From the NCBI RefSeq assembly GCF_003815655.1, contig NZ_CP033917.1:3720001-3784000 (forward strand): DNA of 64,000 nucleotides. Direction: 5' to 3'. The notes below the pieces were generated by a model. It had not been told where the DNA came from and did not search any database. It saw only the letters and a list, made by a program, of their open reading frames with translations. The position numbers and the translations under genes are program-made. Source of the DNA: Chryseobacterium sp. G0201. Its GTDB lineage: Bacteria; Bacteroidota; Bacteroidia; Flavobacteriales; Weeksellaceae. Positions 44,254 to 52,863 of this stretch are shown piece after piece. Each line of letters starts with the position of its first letter. The stretch's first letter is position 1.

Positions 44254-44694
44254 CTATTGTGAATAGGTATATTGGTGCAGTGCTTTGTGGTTGCTAAACC
44301 TTATTGCTACATAAGTGATAACTACAAAAAATAGATTAAGAATTAAATGCTGCGGCCAGGTGAGATGTTTGATTACCCCTCCACAACTGCAAGGCACATA
44401 TTCAAATACGTTTAGCAGTACAAGGGCAGTATAAATGGTAAACAAGCTCATCAGTACGAGCGATGCATATAAGCCAATTGTTCTGGTCTTCTCAAACATG
44501 AGTGTTGCTACAATCGCAATTTCAGTAATTGGTATAAGCCACTTCAAAATAGGTGTAAAACTATTTGGAAAGGGTTGGTTGTTTAGGTCATATGTAAAAC
44601 CCTTAAAATCCATAAACTTGCTTAAGCCAGTGTATAGGAATAGAATGACGAGTAACAGTACGACGATTTCAATGACGAGTTTTTTGTTTCGCAT
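44254..44694 (-). CDS. MauE/DoxX-type redox-associated membrane protein
   Basis: 146 aa, four transmembrane helices (VIEIVVLLLVILFLYTGLSK, ILKWLIPITEIAIVATLMF, TIGLYASLVLMSLFTIYTAL, LILNLFFVVITYVAI). The conserved cysteines are in FEYVPCSCGGVIKHLTWPQH, the same as VPCSCGGILEELGW in the fusion protein at 3373. MauE-type proteins support disulfide formation or electron transfer across the membrane for periplasmic proteins. It is the first gene of an operon with two small Cys-pair peptides. Here it stands alone, without the extracytoplasmic domain found at 3373. Confidence 0.87.
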   Translation of the reverse strand: MRNKKLVIEIVVLLLVILFLYTGLSKFMDFKGFTYDLNNQPFPNSFTPILKWLIPITEIAIVATLMFEKTRTIGLYASLVLMSLFTIYTALVLLNVFEYVPCSCGGVIKHLTWPQHLILNLFFVVITYVAIRFSNHKALHQYTYSQ

Positions 44695-44772
44695 GGTTTT
44701 GTTTTTTTTTTAATTGCCACATTACCGATTTGTTAAATCTTTCCAAGCGTTTGCTTTCAAGAAATACCACAA

Positions 44773-45018
44773 CTACTTTGTGATTTTCCACTGGCCACCA
44801 TCTTTAGGCGGGGGATCAGTTTCTTTTGTACCATCAAGATTTGATTGTTGTGTTAGCACAATTGTATTAATGCTATCAGAATCTTTGTTTGTTTCCTTCA
44901 TTGATGATTGCGTGCTTTGGGTTTTTACGTCCGCAACTTGGTCTTCATCCTGTTCTCTACAGGAGTGTAGAGAAATTATTCCTGCTATTGTTAAAAGTGA
45001 AAGGATAATCTTTTTCAT
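44773..45018 (-). CDS. Small lipoprotein of unknown function
   Basis: 81 aa from the ATG at 45018. The longer frame to 45099 is unlikely because MKKIILSLLTIAGIISLHSC is a complete lipoprotein signal at the chosen start. The mature part is Ser/Asp/Gln-rich and probably unstructured (QSTQSSMKETNKDSD). It heads the leftward operon with the MauE-type gene 78 bases on. Function unknown. Confidence 0.65.
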   Translation of the reverse strand: MKKIILSLLTIAGIISLHSCREQDEDQVADVKTQSTQSSMKETNKDSDSINTIVLTQQSNLDGTKETDPPPKDGGQWKITK

Positions 45019-45120
45019 GAGTTGTTCGTTTTGAAAATTATCCCGGCCGGTTTTTAGTAGAATTCTTGGATCGAAGGTATATGATATTTCATGCTGCAAA
45101 AAGTGGTTGTTGCCCCAAAG

Positions 45121-45146
45121 GATACATTAGTACGTACTAATGTATC
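45121..45146. promoter_or_regulatory. Perfect 26-bp palindrome in a divergent promoter region
   Basis: The half-site gatacattagtac is followed immediately by its exact reverse complement, with no spacer. It lies 103 bases from the lipoprotein/MauE operon start (45018, minus) and 127 bases from the TPR/AraC regulator start (45273, plus). A perfect dyad of this length is a probable operator for a dimeric regulator controlling one or both sides. The binder is not known. Confidence 0.6.
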
Positions 45147-45272
45147 TTCTAGTACAACTTTAATGTCTTGAAATTCAATGTTTTGTGAATTGTTTTGCTG
45201 TGGTTTTGAGATTGCTTTAATCGCGGACTGTAATTGGCTTAAATTTCATAATTTTGATGTAGAAACTTTACC

Positions 45273-46994
45273 ATGTCGATAGTTATTCGTCCTTATTTTT
45301 ATGTTTTTATACTATTAATTGTTCTCGTTCAACCTCTTTTTGCACAAAAAGAGGGATATAGTGGTTATTATCTGATCAAGCGGGAATATGAAAACAGGGC
45401 AAATAATGATTCGAGTGCGCTACCCTTAATCGAGAAATATATTGCTAAAGCAAAAGGCGAAAAGAATTATCCGAGACTTGTAGAGGGGTATCTTGATGCC
45501 ATCCAGTATTCACCACATCCAAATGCTAAACTGAAATATGCCGACAGTGCGATCTTGGCAGCAAATTTAACAAAGAACGATAGTATATTAAGCAGGGCTT
45601 ATCTGCACAAGGGAATCGTATATTATTTTAATTTTAAAAAATATAAATTGGCCTTGGCTGAATATATGGTGGCCTACGAGTATTCAAAAAAGACTAATGA
45701 TCAGTACCATAAGAATAGACTGGCCTATTTAATTGGTGTTGTTAAAAGTTATATTGGCCATTATGATGAAGCACTGGTATTATTTAAACAGACTAAAACT
45801 TTTTTTGAGGCGGAATCCCGCAAGAACATAAATCGTAATCTGATCTATGGAAACATTAGGGGATATTATAACAGCCTGCACCAAATGGCTGTCTGTTACC
45901 GTTATATAGGTATTCCCAAATCAGCGGATTCATTGACGAATATTGGTCTGTCACTCACCACGGGAAATAAAGACTTTAGCCAGGAGTACGGATATTTCCT
46001 TAAGGAAAAGGGCATCAGCCAATATTATGAGAAAGACTATCAAAATTCCATAAAATCTTTAAATGGTTCGCTGATCTCGATTGCCAGTGTGGATGATTTT
46101 GCATGGGCGACGGTATGTTACTCCTATATTGGAAAGTCATATCAGGAACTTGGTGATCACAATAAATCTAAGCTTTATTTCAAGAAAGTTGATTCCGTTT
46201 TTCAGAAACATAATTTTATACTTCCCGAACTAAGAAATAATTATGAGCAGTTAATCACTGAATATAGAAAGGAAAACAATCCGCAAAAGGAGCTGTACTA
46301 TACCACGCAACTAATAAAAGCCGATAGCACTATAGGTCAGGATTTTGCCTATCTCTCATCCAAGATTCACCGCGAGTATGATCTGCGGGACTTGAGGGAA
46401 GAAAAAATGAGGCTGGAGCAAAATTCCACTGTAAGTGCATGGGTGAATCGCACTTTAGGGATTATTGCTGGCATTCTTGTAATTGCCTTTGTTGTAAAAT
46501 ATAGGGCTGAGAAGCGAATACGTGAGAAATATAGGATTGTGGAACAAAAAATCCTCAACGGAGATCTTGTTCCTTCAAGGGATGAAAGTGTCAAAAAATC
46601 TGACATCGAAAAAGAAATAGTGGATGATCTATTGGATAAACTTGATGACTTTGAAAGCAACCTGGGGTTTTTGGAAAGTGGAATTACTTTAAACAAACTG
46701 GCCCTCAAATTTGATACAAATCATACCTATTTATCACAGATAATTAACGAGTATAAAGGGAATAATTTTAAACGGTATCTGGTCGAGTTACGTATAGCCT
46801 ATATTACAAAGAGACTTTATCAGGAAGAAAAATTACTTTCCTATAAAATCGAAACATTGGCAGAAGAATGTGGAATTGCCTCGCGAAGCAATTTCTCAGA
46901 TTTATTTCAGGAGATTAATGGAATACGCCCTAAAGATTTCATAAGGAAGCGGTGGGAAGATATTGCCAGAGAGAAAAAAGCTTTTGAGGTATAA
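45273..46994 (+). CDS. Membrane-bound TPR/AraC-type transcriptional regulator
   Basis: 573 aa. A signal peptide (FYVFILLIVLVQPLFAQ) exports a ~370-residue sensor with tetratricopeptide helices (LAYLIGVVKSYIGHYDEALV, ATVCYSYIGKSYQELGDHNK). One transmembrane helix follows at ~393-413 (RTLGIIAGILVIAFVVKY), then a cytoplasmic linker and an AraC-type domain (~470-565; LALKFDTNHTYLSQIINEYK, IETLAEECGIASRSNFSDLF, GIRPKDFIRKR). This one-protein sensor-regulator layout is common in Bacteroidota. Its divergent neighbours are the MauE/peptide operon, its likely target through the palindrome between them. Confidence 0.88.
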   Translation: MSIVIRPYFYVFILLIVLVQPLFAQKEGYSGYYLIKREYENRANNDSSALPLIEKYIAKAKGEKNYPRLVEGYLDAIQYSPHPNAKLKYADSAILAANLTKNDSILSRAYLHKGIVYYFNFKKYKLALAEYMVAYEYSKKTNDQYHKNRLAYLIGVVKSYIGHYDEALVLFKQTKTFFEAESRKNINRNLIYGNIRGYYNSLHQMAVCYRYIGIPKSADSLTNIGLSLTTGNKDFSQEYGYFLKEKGISQYYEKDYQNSIKSLNGSLISIASVDDFAWATVCYSYIGKSYQELGDHNKSKLYFKKVDSVFQKHNFILPELRNNYEQLITEYRKENNPQKELYYTTQLIKADSTIGQDFAYLSSKIHREYDLRDLREEKMRLEQNSTVSAWVNRTLGIIAGILVIAFVVKYRAEKRIREKYRIVEQKILNGDLVPSRDESVKKSDIEKEIVDDLLDKLDDFESNLGFLESGITLNKLALKFDTNHTYLSQIINEYKGNNFKRYLVELRIAYITKRLYQEEKLLSYKIETLAEECGIASRSNFSDLFQEINGIRPKDFIRKRWEDIAREKKAFEV

Positions 46995-47043
46995 TTACCA
47001 ATCAGATTTCTGTAAAACTTATTCTATTTAACCTAGCACCGTA

Positions 47044-47634
47044 TTACAGTTTGTTTCTTGCAAATTTTACAATGTCTTCAGGTCCGGTAATCTCAGTTAA
47101 TGGAATATTAAAATAGAAAGTTGTTTTTTGTGAAACAGGAATACCAAAAGCGTTATTGGCCTTATATTCATGTGTAATTTTCCAGCCTTTAAAAAATGGT
47201 CGGTAGTGATTTTTTATGTAAGTAGTTTTTTTGCTGTAAAAATCAGCACTATCGTTGTACATGGTTTGCTTTGCCGAAGCTTTTAGCATTACTTTCCATG
47301 CTTGCTTTTTCTTAACCTCGCTTTTAATCGTATCGGCAGTATATCCTACTGCTGCCAATTCTGTAAAAGCGGCAGTGCTCATGTCCAAGTAGTGCGAAAC
47401 GTTATCTGCATAGGCTTTGTAAGTAGAATCATCCTGATACGTTGTAAAAGCACTGTCCAATTTGCTAAATGTACCTGCTTCATATCCGTAGGTATGATTT
47501 TTTCTAGCTGCAAATAGTTTTACAATCAAAGCTTTTGCTTTTTCATCGGGTGTATGTGGCGTTTTATTACAGCCACTATAAAGCAGTAGCAGAAGGATAC
47601 AAACAAGTGAAAGGGATTTTATTTTGCGATGCAT
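47044..47634 (-). CDS. Lipoprotein of unknown function
   Basis: 196 aa. Lipoprotein signal LVCILLLLLYSGC, then a helical body (KAKALIVKLFAARKNH, SKLDSAFTTYQDDSTYKAYA) and a C-terminal strand-rich part (KGWKITHEYKANNAF, KTTFYFNIPLTEITG). I do not recognise the family. It is convergent with the regulator upstream and separated from the AraC gene on its right by ~90 bases. Confidence 0.75.
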   Translation of the reverse strand: MHRKIKSLSLVCILLLLLYSGCNKTPHTPDEKAKALIVKLFAARKNHTYGYEAGTFSKLDSAFTTYQDDSTYKAYADNVSHYLDMSTAAFTELAAVGYTADTIKSEVKKKQAWKVMLKASAKQTMYNDSADFYSKKTTYIKNHYRPFFKGWKITHEYKANNAFGIPVSQKTTFYFNIPLTEITGPEDIVKFARNKL

Positions 47635-47723
47635 GCATGTTTAATCTATACTTTTAAAAGTACAAAAAAAGAAATGATAATAATTTAATGGTTATCATTC
47701 GCTGTTCAGGGAGAAATATGTGC

Positions 47724-48530
47724 TTAAACAAAAAGCCAAATATTATTTTTATTGGTATTTACCTGTTTAAAAAAGGCATTCGGATTAAGTGTTGTGAGGT
47801 TCTTGAAGCTTTTGATAAAATGAGATTGATCGTAAAACATATTTTCATAGGATAGTTCTGTTAAATTTTTGACGTGTTTCTTAGTAGCGACTGAATTTCT
47901 GAAGCGTTGTATTTTGCGATATTCAGAAGGCGACTTCCCAAGATTTTTCATAAAGATCTTATTGAGGTATTGCCTGCCGATATGATGCTTTCGTGCTATT
48001 TCTGCAATTTTATAATCAGACTCAACATCTTGTAATACATTCCTCATTAAGTTGAAATTCCGATGTAATAGTTTCGATAGCCAATATTTTTCGAGTTCCT
48101 GGATTTGATATTTTCTTTCTTTATAGTTTAAAATCTTTTCCATCTCTTGTTTAAAATCTGGAAAGGCGTTGAATTGTACAATGTTGTTCTGCCGAAGAAT
48201 ATCACCAAAATCCTTTATGAAATGGTTTAATCCTAGTGGTTTAAAGTAAATGGTGATTTCAGTAACGGGTTTTTCATAAAATATTTCCACGGGAGAAACG
48301 TATCTCCAGACCAGATCAGCAGAAACGTTTGTTTGATCTGTTGGGATAACTGTAATTTTATTCGCTTCCAATAGTACATCTGTGTTAAGGCTTACTGAGA
48401 TGATACAGTAATTATTGGGGAAAGTCCAGTATTTTAGGGGTTCTGCGTTTTCATCGTGCAGGATGAAGTAATATCCTTTAATATATTTTTTAAGGATGCC
48501 GTTTTTTGGTTTGTAAAACTTGATTTTCAT
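47724..48530 (-). CDS. AraC family transcriptional regulator
   Basis: 268 aa cytoplasmic. The N-terminal ~150 residues form a beta-rich sensor (FYKPKNGILKKYIKGYYFIL, TFPNNYCIISVSLNTDVLLE, VTEITIYFKPLGLNHFIKDF) like the domain found at the start of many Bacteroidota AraC proteins. The C-terminal ~100 residues are the double helix-turn-helix (KIAEIARKHHIGRQYLNKIF, GKSPSEYRKIQRFRNS, then LSYENMFYDQSHFIKSFKNL). Its target is unknown. The lipoprotein gene downstream on the same strand is a candidate. Confidence 0.87.
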   Translation of the reverse strand: MKIKFYKPKNGILKKYIKGYYFILHDENAEPLKYWTFPNNYCIISVSLNTDVLLEANKITVIPTDQTNVSADLVWRYVSPVEIFYEKPVTEITIYFKPLGLNHFIKDFGDILRQNNIVQFNAFPDFKQEMEKILNYKERKYQIQELEKYWLSKLLHRNFNLMRNVLQDVESDYKIAEIARKHHIGRQYLNKIFMKNLGKSPSEYRKIQRFRNSVATKKHVKNLTELSYENMFYDQSHFIKSFKNLTTLNPNAFFKQVNTNKNNIWLFV

Positions 48531-49114
48531 TAGAGGCCATTTTTCAAATTATAGTTTATAATTATGCTTAAGATCTCTCTAAATGGGAGACTTTTAAACA
48601 CAATTGACTTTTCTACACTTTTGAATCCGGCCAGAGATATGGAGTGAAAAAAATTAGCTTTATGCAAATATAAGCTATAAATCACATAATTGAGATAAAA
48701 TGCTTGATTGTGGCGTTTGGCTGTTTTGAAAACTGAGGATTAGCGAATTATTGGGTTTGTTAGGGGATAGCGAAATAAATGAGCAAATATTTGCCAAATT
48801 GTACAAAGCGGTTCTGCCACAAAAGAAGCAATAAAAAACAATGGGAATAATTTTATATAGATCTAACCATTTATAATGTGCGGCGTTCTTTTGCTTCTTT
48901 TCTTTGGCCGCTGATGTGGAAAGAAAAGAAGTCCATCCAAATGTAAGAAGGGATATTTGGAATATCCCACGCAAAAGTCCGCAACTGTATTCGGCAATTT
49001 CGGTGAATGTGGCAGGAAAAATTGATGAATGGTGTTGCTCCGATTTTGGCGTGCAAAGATGTTCCCGAACACGGGGAGGGGGTATCTTTGTACCAACCGC
49101 CATTTGGCGTTTCG
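48531..49114. other. Non-coding flank of the PRTRC block with a 12-bp inverted repeat
   Basis: About 580 bases between the chromosomal AraC gene and the end of the mobile-element block. Overlapping open frames here (48675-49207, both strands) have no coding character. A perfect 12-bp inverted repeat cttcttttcttt (48894-48905) / aaagaaaagaag (48920-48931) with a 14-base loop lies in it. The part from ~48880 on is less AT-rich than the part before, so the border of the element may be near here. No integrase or attachment core is identified. Confidence 0.45.
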
Positions 49115-49915
49115 TTAAACTTTTATGGGTTGCGAGCGAAAATCTTTAAGATTCAGGAAAAAGCCCCTGTTTTCGGTCAATCCATTTCTAAACAGATTCC
49201 ACAATAAAGAGCAACCCATTTGTGCGAGCGTGGAATTGATGTATAAATCCTGTTTTTCCAATGCTTCGGCTAAAGAACAGCTAGGCGTGTCGTCTTCGGA
49301 TTCCGATTGTTTTAGTAAATCTCCAAATTCCTCGGTAACAAAAGGCAGATGGGCAACCGTTTCATATTTTTCGGATTGTGGTTGTTCTAACTTTTCTATA
49401 GTGGATAGTATAACCTGTCCTGTAAATTTCCCATTTCCAAAATCGAGCCAATACTTTGGCGTATTACGATAACCCCATCGGTTATTGATGCCCCTCAAAA
49501 TTTCAGCAATTTCAAAACGTGCGCTCACCGTATCTACGCAGGAGATGTAAATGTTTGCCTGTGCATTTTCGGGTGCTTTTCCCAATGTATTTTTTTGAAA
49601 TTTTATGGTTTCTGCTTTCCAGTTTGTTCCTGACCATCGGTTAGCCCTGTTAATGAGGGCAACCGATTTATACAATCCTACCTCACACTGCGCAAATCGT
49701 TGTCTGCCTAAATTGGCTTCGGTAATGATGTCATCATCCCATAATCTAACTGACAAACCTGCATGTCCCAAGTCAATCAAACTGTGGTTCATTTCAAGCA
49801 GGGCAGTGAGTACCTTTGAGCCTGTACCGCCTGCACCAATAAGGTTTACTTCAATCGGATTGGTTGGGTTCAGCAGATAATTATCTGTAAAATGGATTCT
49901 CATTTTTGGTGTCAT
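49115..49915 (-). CDS. PRTRC system ThiF family protein
   Basis: 266 aa. E1-like/ThiF Rossmann fold: nucleotide-binding loop PIEVNLIGAGGTGSKVLTAL at ~20-38, then LSVRLWDDDIITEANLGRQR (Asp and Arg that contact ATP) and a central ANIYISCVDTVSARFEIAEI. ThiF-type proteins adenylate a C-terminal carboxylate or a ubiquitin-like partner. In the PRTRC gene set the partner is unproven. The start overlaps the PRTRC B gene by 4 bases. It is the last gene of the leftward PRTRC operon. Confidence 0.85.
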   Translation of the reverse strand: MTPKMRIHFTDNYLLNPTNPIEVNLIGAGGTGSKVLTALLEMNHSLIDLGHAGLSVRLWDDDIITEANLGRQRFAQCEVGLYKSVALINRANRWSGTNWKAETIKFQKNTLGKAPENAQANIYISCVDTVSARFEIAEILRGINNRWGYRNTPKYWLDFGNGKFTGQVILSTIEKLEQPQSEKYETVAHLPFVTEEFGDLLKQSESEDDTPSCSLAEALEKQDLYINSTLAQMGCSLLWNLFRNGLTENRGFFLNLKDFRSQPIKV

Positions 49916-50637
49916 CGCAGTACATTTTTAAGGGTTCTGTTGGTTTTTATTAATTTTTCTTTTGGGAAAGGCTTATCCGTATGGATTAACTTTTTAAAAA
50001 TACTGACCAGATTGCCGTTTATCGGGTTATGACTAGGCATTAAATGGCTGAAATAGGAGTTAAAAAAATAGTTTTCCCAAGCTGTGGTAAATTCTTCTAA
50101 TGAAGCGGTTTTCTTGATGTTCACATCCACCGTTCCCATACATACCGCTCCATCTGAATTGACATTAAAAAATGGAGCATGATAAAGCGGGGTTTTTTCT
50201 GTTGGTCTGTTGCCCGTGTTCAGGGCGTAGACCGAAATCCTGTTTCTGTTAGCGATCCAAAGAAGAGGGGGCAAATTTGCCTTTCCATTTGGAATACCCA
50301 ATTTTTCTATAAAAAGCAGATTTCTTAATTGTGCTTTACTGTACCATATTACAATACCATCGTGCATGGGGTCAACCTGCAAGATATGACTGTCTATAAC
50401 TCCATCTGATTTTAAAAATGGTTTTTTATCGGTAGACTCTATTGTTAAGGATTTAGCTAAGGCACTCGCTTCACGCAGGGTTAAAGGATGGGCGTTAATT
50501 AAGTTTCCGTGTTTATCCATATCGAATGATTCTACATAGCAGTCGGGGTTTCCCGTTACGGTTTGATAGAAAACTAAAGCCGATTTGGGGTGGTAAAGTG
50601 TACCAAAATTTTCAGTAAGGTCAGTTGAGGTGTCCAT
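49912..50637 (-). CDS. PRTRC system protein B
   Basis: 241 aa. Recognised by context and by phrases of the family: GTLYHPKSALVFYQ near the start, GIVIWYSKAQLRNLLF with LPPLLWIANRNRISVYAL in the middle, and PLYHAPFFNVNSDGAVCMGT further on. Biochemical role not established. PRTRC genes accompany plasmids and integrative elements. It overlaps ThiF downstream (4 bases) and the 396-aa gene upstream (17 bases), so expression is coupled. Confidence 0.82.
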   Translation of the reverse strand: MDTSTDLTENFGTLYHPKSALVFYQTVTGNPDCYVESFDMDKHGNLINAHPLTLREASALAKSLTIESTDKKPFLKSDGVIDSHILQVDPMHDGIVIWYSKAQLRNLLFIEKLGIPNGKANLPPLLWIANRNRISVYALNTGNRPTEKTPLYHAPFFNVNSDGAVCMGTVDVNIKKTASLEEFTTAWENYFFNSYFSHLMPSHNPINGNLVSIFKKLIHTDKPFPKEKLIKTNRTLKNVLR

Positions 50638-51811
50638 TTTTTGTTTTTTTATAAGTGTTTAGGAGATAAATTAATTCATCCAATACATCGAACAGACGAT
50701 TTTCAAAATTCAGGCTGTTACCTGATATTGGGCGACCATCGAAGCATTTGAAAATTTGGGGTTCCTGCACATCTCCATATTCATTAAATTCATTGTTGAT
50801 ACATTCCGAAAGGCTTTCAGAGAGCCAACCCGTGCTATCTGCCGAAAAGGAAATGTACTTCTCCATTGGTATAGTTTCCTGCTCGTATGCATCATAATCA
50901 TTACTATCATCATGAAGCGGTTTTGCATTTCTAAAGATATTCTCGTCAGGGTATTGGGTATAAAGTTCAAAGGCTTCTTTTGCCATTCTCAGGCATTCGA
51001 TATCAAATTCGTCAAGGGCTTTAAAACTGTTTAAGCGGTGTTCAAAAGCTGTTAAGGTTTTGCGGTTGTAGATTTTTTGTTCCACAAGGTCGCCAATGCG
51101 CTCTGCCTGTTTGAGTTCATCTTTACAGTTTTGATTATCCACATCTTCTTCATCCTGTTCAATCCAATCACTCATCATTTCGTACTGCCAAAACAGGTAT
51201 GAATCCTCCTGCCTGTAGTAAGGAACATCAACAATATGGTATAAGTAACTGCAAACCGATAGGAGTAATTGTGCCGTTTTAGTTCTTCTTTTATCTTTCA
51301 GCATTGAAAAGAGTGGGACTACGGGAATGTAGAATAAGGTTAATCCAACGTTGCAAGATTCCTTAGCCATTAGGAAATGTTTCTTCGTCTCCTGTACAAA
51401 CTGTAAGTTTTCCAGATTATTGACTTTGTTTTTTAACTGGGTTTTTGCATTCCAAAGGGAAAGCGCTATATTGTACGGATAGGAAAATTGCCCTGTATCA
51501 AGTAACTCAATCCCGTAGTGCTTTGAAAGTCTCGAAAGGGAAATATAAAATTCCCTTTCCATTTTACTTGTTCTCTCACTAGCTTGCAGGGATTGCGCTG
51601 TTTTCAGTTTGGGCAGGAACTTGGTTTTTAGAAAACCATTGGAAGCATGGCTATCGGCACAGACTGGCGTTTGTCTTTTCGGATTTCCTGTGCATCCCTT
51701 GTCCGTTCCATCCATTTTGAAAACTCGTAAAGTTGCCTGTTCAACTTTCTTTGCCGTTTTTCTTCGGGTGTTTTTATTGTTCCCGATATGATAGGTTGTT
51801 GCATGGTTCAT
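50621..51811 (-). CDS. PRTRC-associated protein, possibly PRTRC protein F
   Basis: 396 aa, soluble. The first ~85 residues are basic and poorly conserved-looking, and MEREFYISLSRLSKHYGIEL at ~85 could be a second start. The body is helical and acidic (EQDEEDVDNQNCKDELKQAE), with a Tyr/Asp-rich part near 310 (DDSNDYDAYEQE). Position between PRTRC B and C is where protein F is found in other elements, but I do not see a diagnostic motif. Role unknown. Confidence 0.55.
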   Translation of the reverse strand: MNHATTYHIGNNKNTRRKTAKKVEQATLRVFKMDGTDKGCTGNPKRQTPVCADSHASNGFLKTKFLPKLKTAQSLQASERTSKMEREFYISLSRLSKHYGIELLDTGQFSYPYNIALSLWNAKTQLKNKVNNLENLQFVQETKKHFLMAKESCNVGLTLFYIPVVPLFSMLKDKRRTKTAQLLLSVCSYLYHIVDVPYYRQEDSYLFWQYEMMSDWIEQDEEDVDNQNCKDELKQAERIGDLVEQKIYNRKTLTAFEHRLNSFKALDEFDIECLRMAKEAFELYTQYPDENIFRNAKPLHDDSNDYDAYEQETIPMEKYISFSADSTGWLSESLSECINNEFNEYGDVQEPQIFKCFDGRPISGNSLNFENRLFDVLDELIYLLNTYKKTKNGHLN

Positions 51812-51828
51812 TTCTTTAAATTTTTAAT

Positions 51829-52047
51829 TTAACCTTTAGTGCCAATCACGCTTTCAAACTGATATTGTACTTTATCATCCTTAATTTTAGGTGCTGATAT
51901 TTTAGCAGTTGTTAAAATGGGATAGGTGTTGGCATAGAAATTCAATACGCTTTCAACGCTCCATTTCGGTTCGGGGTCGTTCAGGGTAATTTCCTGTTCT
52001 TTATCTTTAAGAATAAATACTCTTTCGAGTTGGGTAGCTAATAACAT
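51829..52047 (-). CDS. PRTRC system protein C
   Basis: 72 aa, small and soluble. The family pattern is visible: RVFILKDKEQEITLNDPEPK, then SVESVLNFYANTYPILTTA, and the ending QFESVIGTKG. Protein C is short with a Gly-terminal tail (GTKG), so it could be the partner that ThiF activates, although this has not been shown. It lies between protein E and the 396-aa gene. Confidence 0.85.
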   Translation of the reverse strand: MLLATQLERVFILKDKEQEITLNDPEPKWSVESVLNFYANTYPILTTAKISAPKIKDDKVQYQFESVIGTKG

Positions 52048-52078
52048 GATCGTTGATTTTTAGAGTTAAGTAATTGTT

Positions 52079-52600
52079 TTACTCCCCGAATAGGCTAGGG
52101 GCAAGAAATTTTTCTAGTTCCGACATTCTTTTGCGGATGGCTTCGTTGTATTCGGGAAAGTCTGCGATTTTTGGCAATGCTGTCCAAGCTTCCTTATACT
52201 TGTGTTCTTTTTCAAGGTCAGCAGATTTTGACATGGCTTCCTGAAATTTTTTATCTTTTCCCTCTTTTTCTTTTTTCTCCTTTTCGGATTTTTCCTTTTC
52301 TATTGCCGAATTTTTTTTGGCTTCCTCCATCTGTTTCATAAAGCTTTCCATATTAACCATTAGTCCCGAAGCCATTTCAAGTGGTGAGGTGATGGTTGCG
52401 AAAAAGTCCTCGTCCAATTCCTGTGCTGTTCCCCTAAGCGTACAGGGTACGATTAAGTGTTTGGCATTATCGCCACAACTTTCGTTTTGAAGCAATACCG
52501 ATACTATCCAATTGCTTTCTGCGCCCTTTTTGATGGTGATTTGCAAATCTCCTGTAAAATTCATTTGGGCTATCTGATTGAAAAAATTAGTTCGTTCCAT
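52079..52600 (-). CDS. PRTRC system protein E
   Basis: 173 aa. The N-terminal ~100 residues fit the family (FFNQIAQMNFTGDLQITIKK, LRGTAQELDEDFFATITSPL). Then comes a strongly charged Lys/Glu coiled-coil segment (~115-140) and a helical C-terminus (EYNEAIRKRMSELEKFLAPS). Function unknown. It lies 31 bases upstream of protein C. Confidence 0.82.
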   Translation of the reverse strand: MERTNFFNQIAQMNFTGDLQITIKKGAESNWIVSVLLQNESCGDNAKHLIVPCTLRGTAQELDEDFFATITSPLEMASGLMVNMESFMKQMEEAKKNSAIEKEKSEKEKKEKEGKDKKFQEAMSKSADLEKEHKYKEAWTALPKIADFPEYNEAIRKRMSELEKFLAPSLFGE

Positions 52601-52630
52601 AATTGAGAATTATTTTTTTAGTCATTAAGT

Positions 52631-52858
52631 TTAAAATGCTTTCTTCGTCATGTCCGATTGCACGAAGACGTTTTTCATAGCTTGCCATATTTTCGACATA
52701 TTCTGCTCTCCCTTCTTCTCCGCGCAGTATAAGCAGGTGTGATTCCAATCGGGCAGGGCGTTTCTAATGATGTTCCTTAATTTTTCAGCATATTTTCGTT
52801 CCCTCTGTTGCCATTCATTAGGAAAGGCTTGGTCTACGTAATTTTTTAGTGTGGACAT
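52631..52858 (-). CDS. Unknown small protein of the mobile block
   Basis: 75 aa, basic, helical (NEWQQRERKYAEKLRNIIRN) with a Cys pair in NHTCLYCAEKKG. Five bases separate it from the gene upstream, so it is part of the same transcript. No family recognised. Confidence 0.6.
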   Translation of the reverse strand: MSTLKNYVDQAFPNEWQQRERKYAEKLRNIIRNALPDWNHTCLYCAEKKGEQNMSKIWQAMKNVFVQSDMTKKAF

Positions 52859-52863
52859 ATTTT

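Noticed and set aside
48675..49207. Several overlapping 60-140-codon frames on both strands at the left end of the PRTRC block
   Set aside because: They overlap one another in different frames, and none has convincing codon use. Similar frames arise when a non-coding region is AT-poor and stop-poor.
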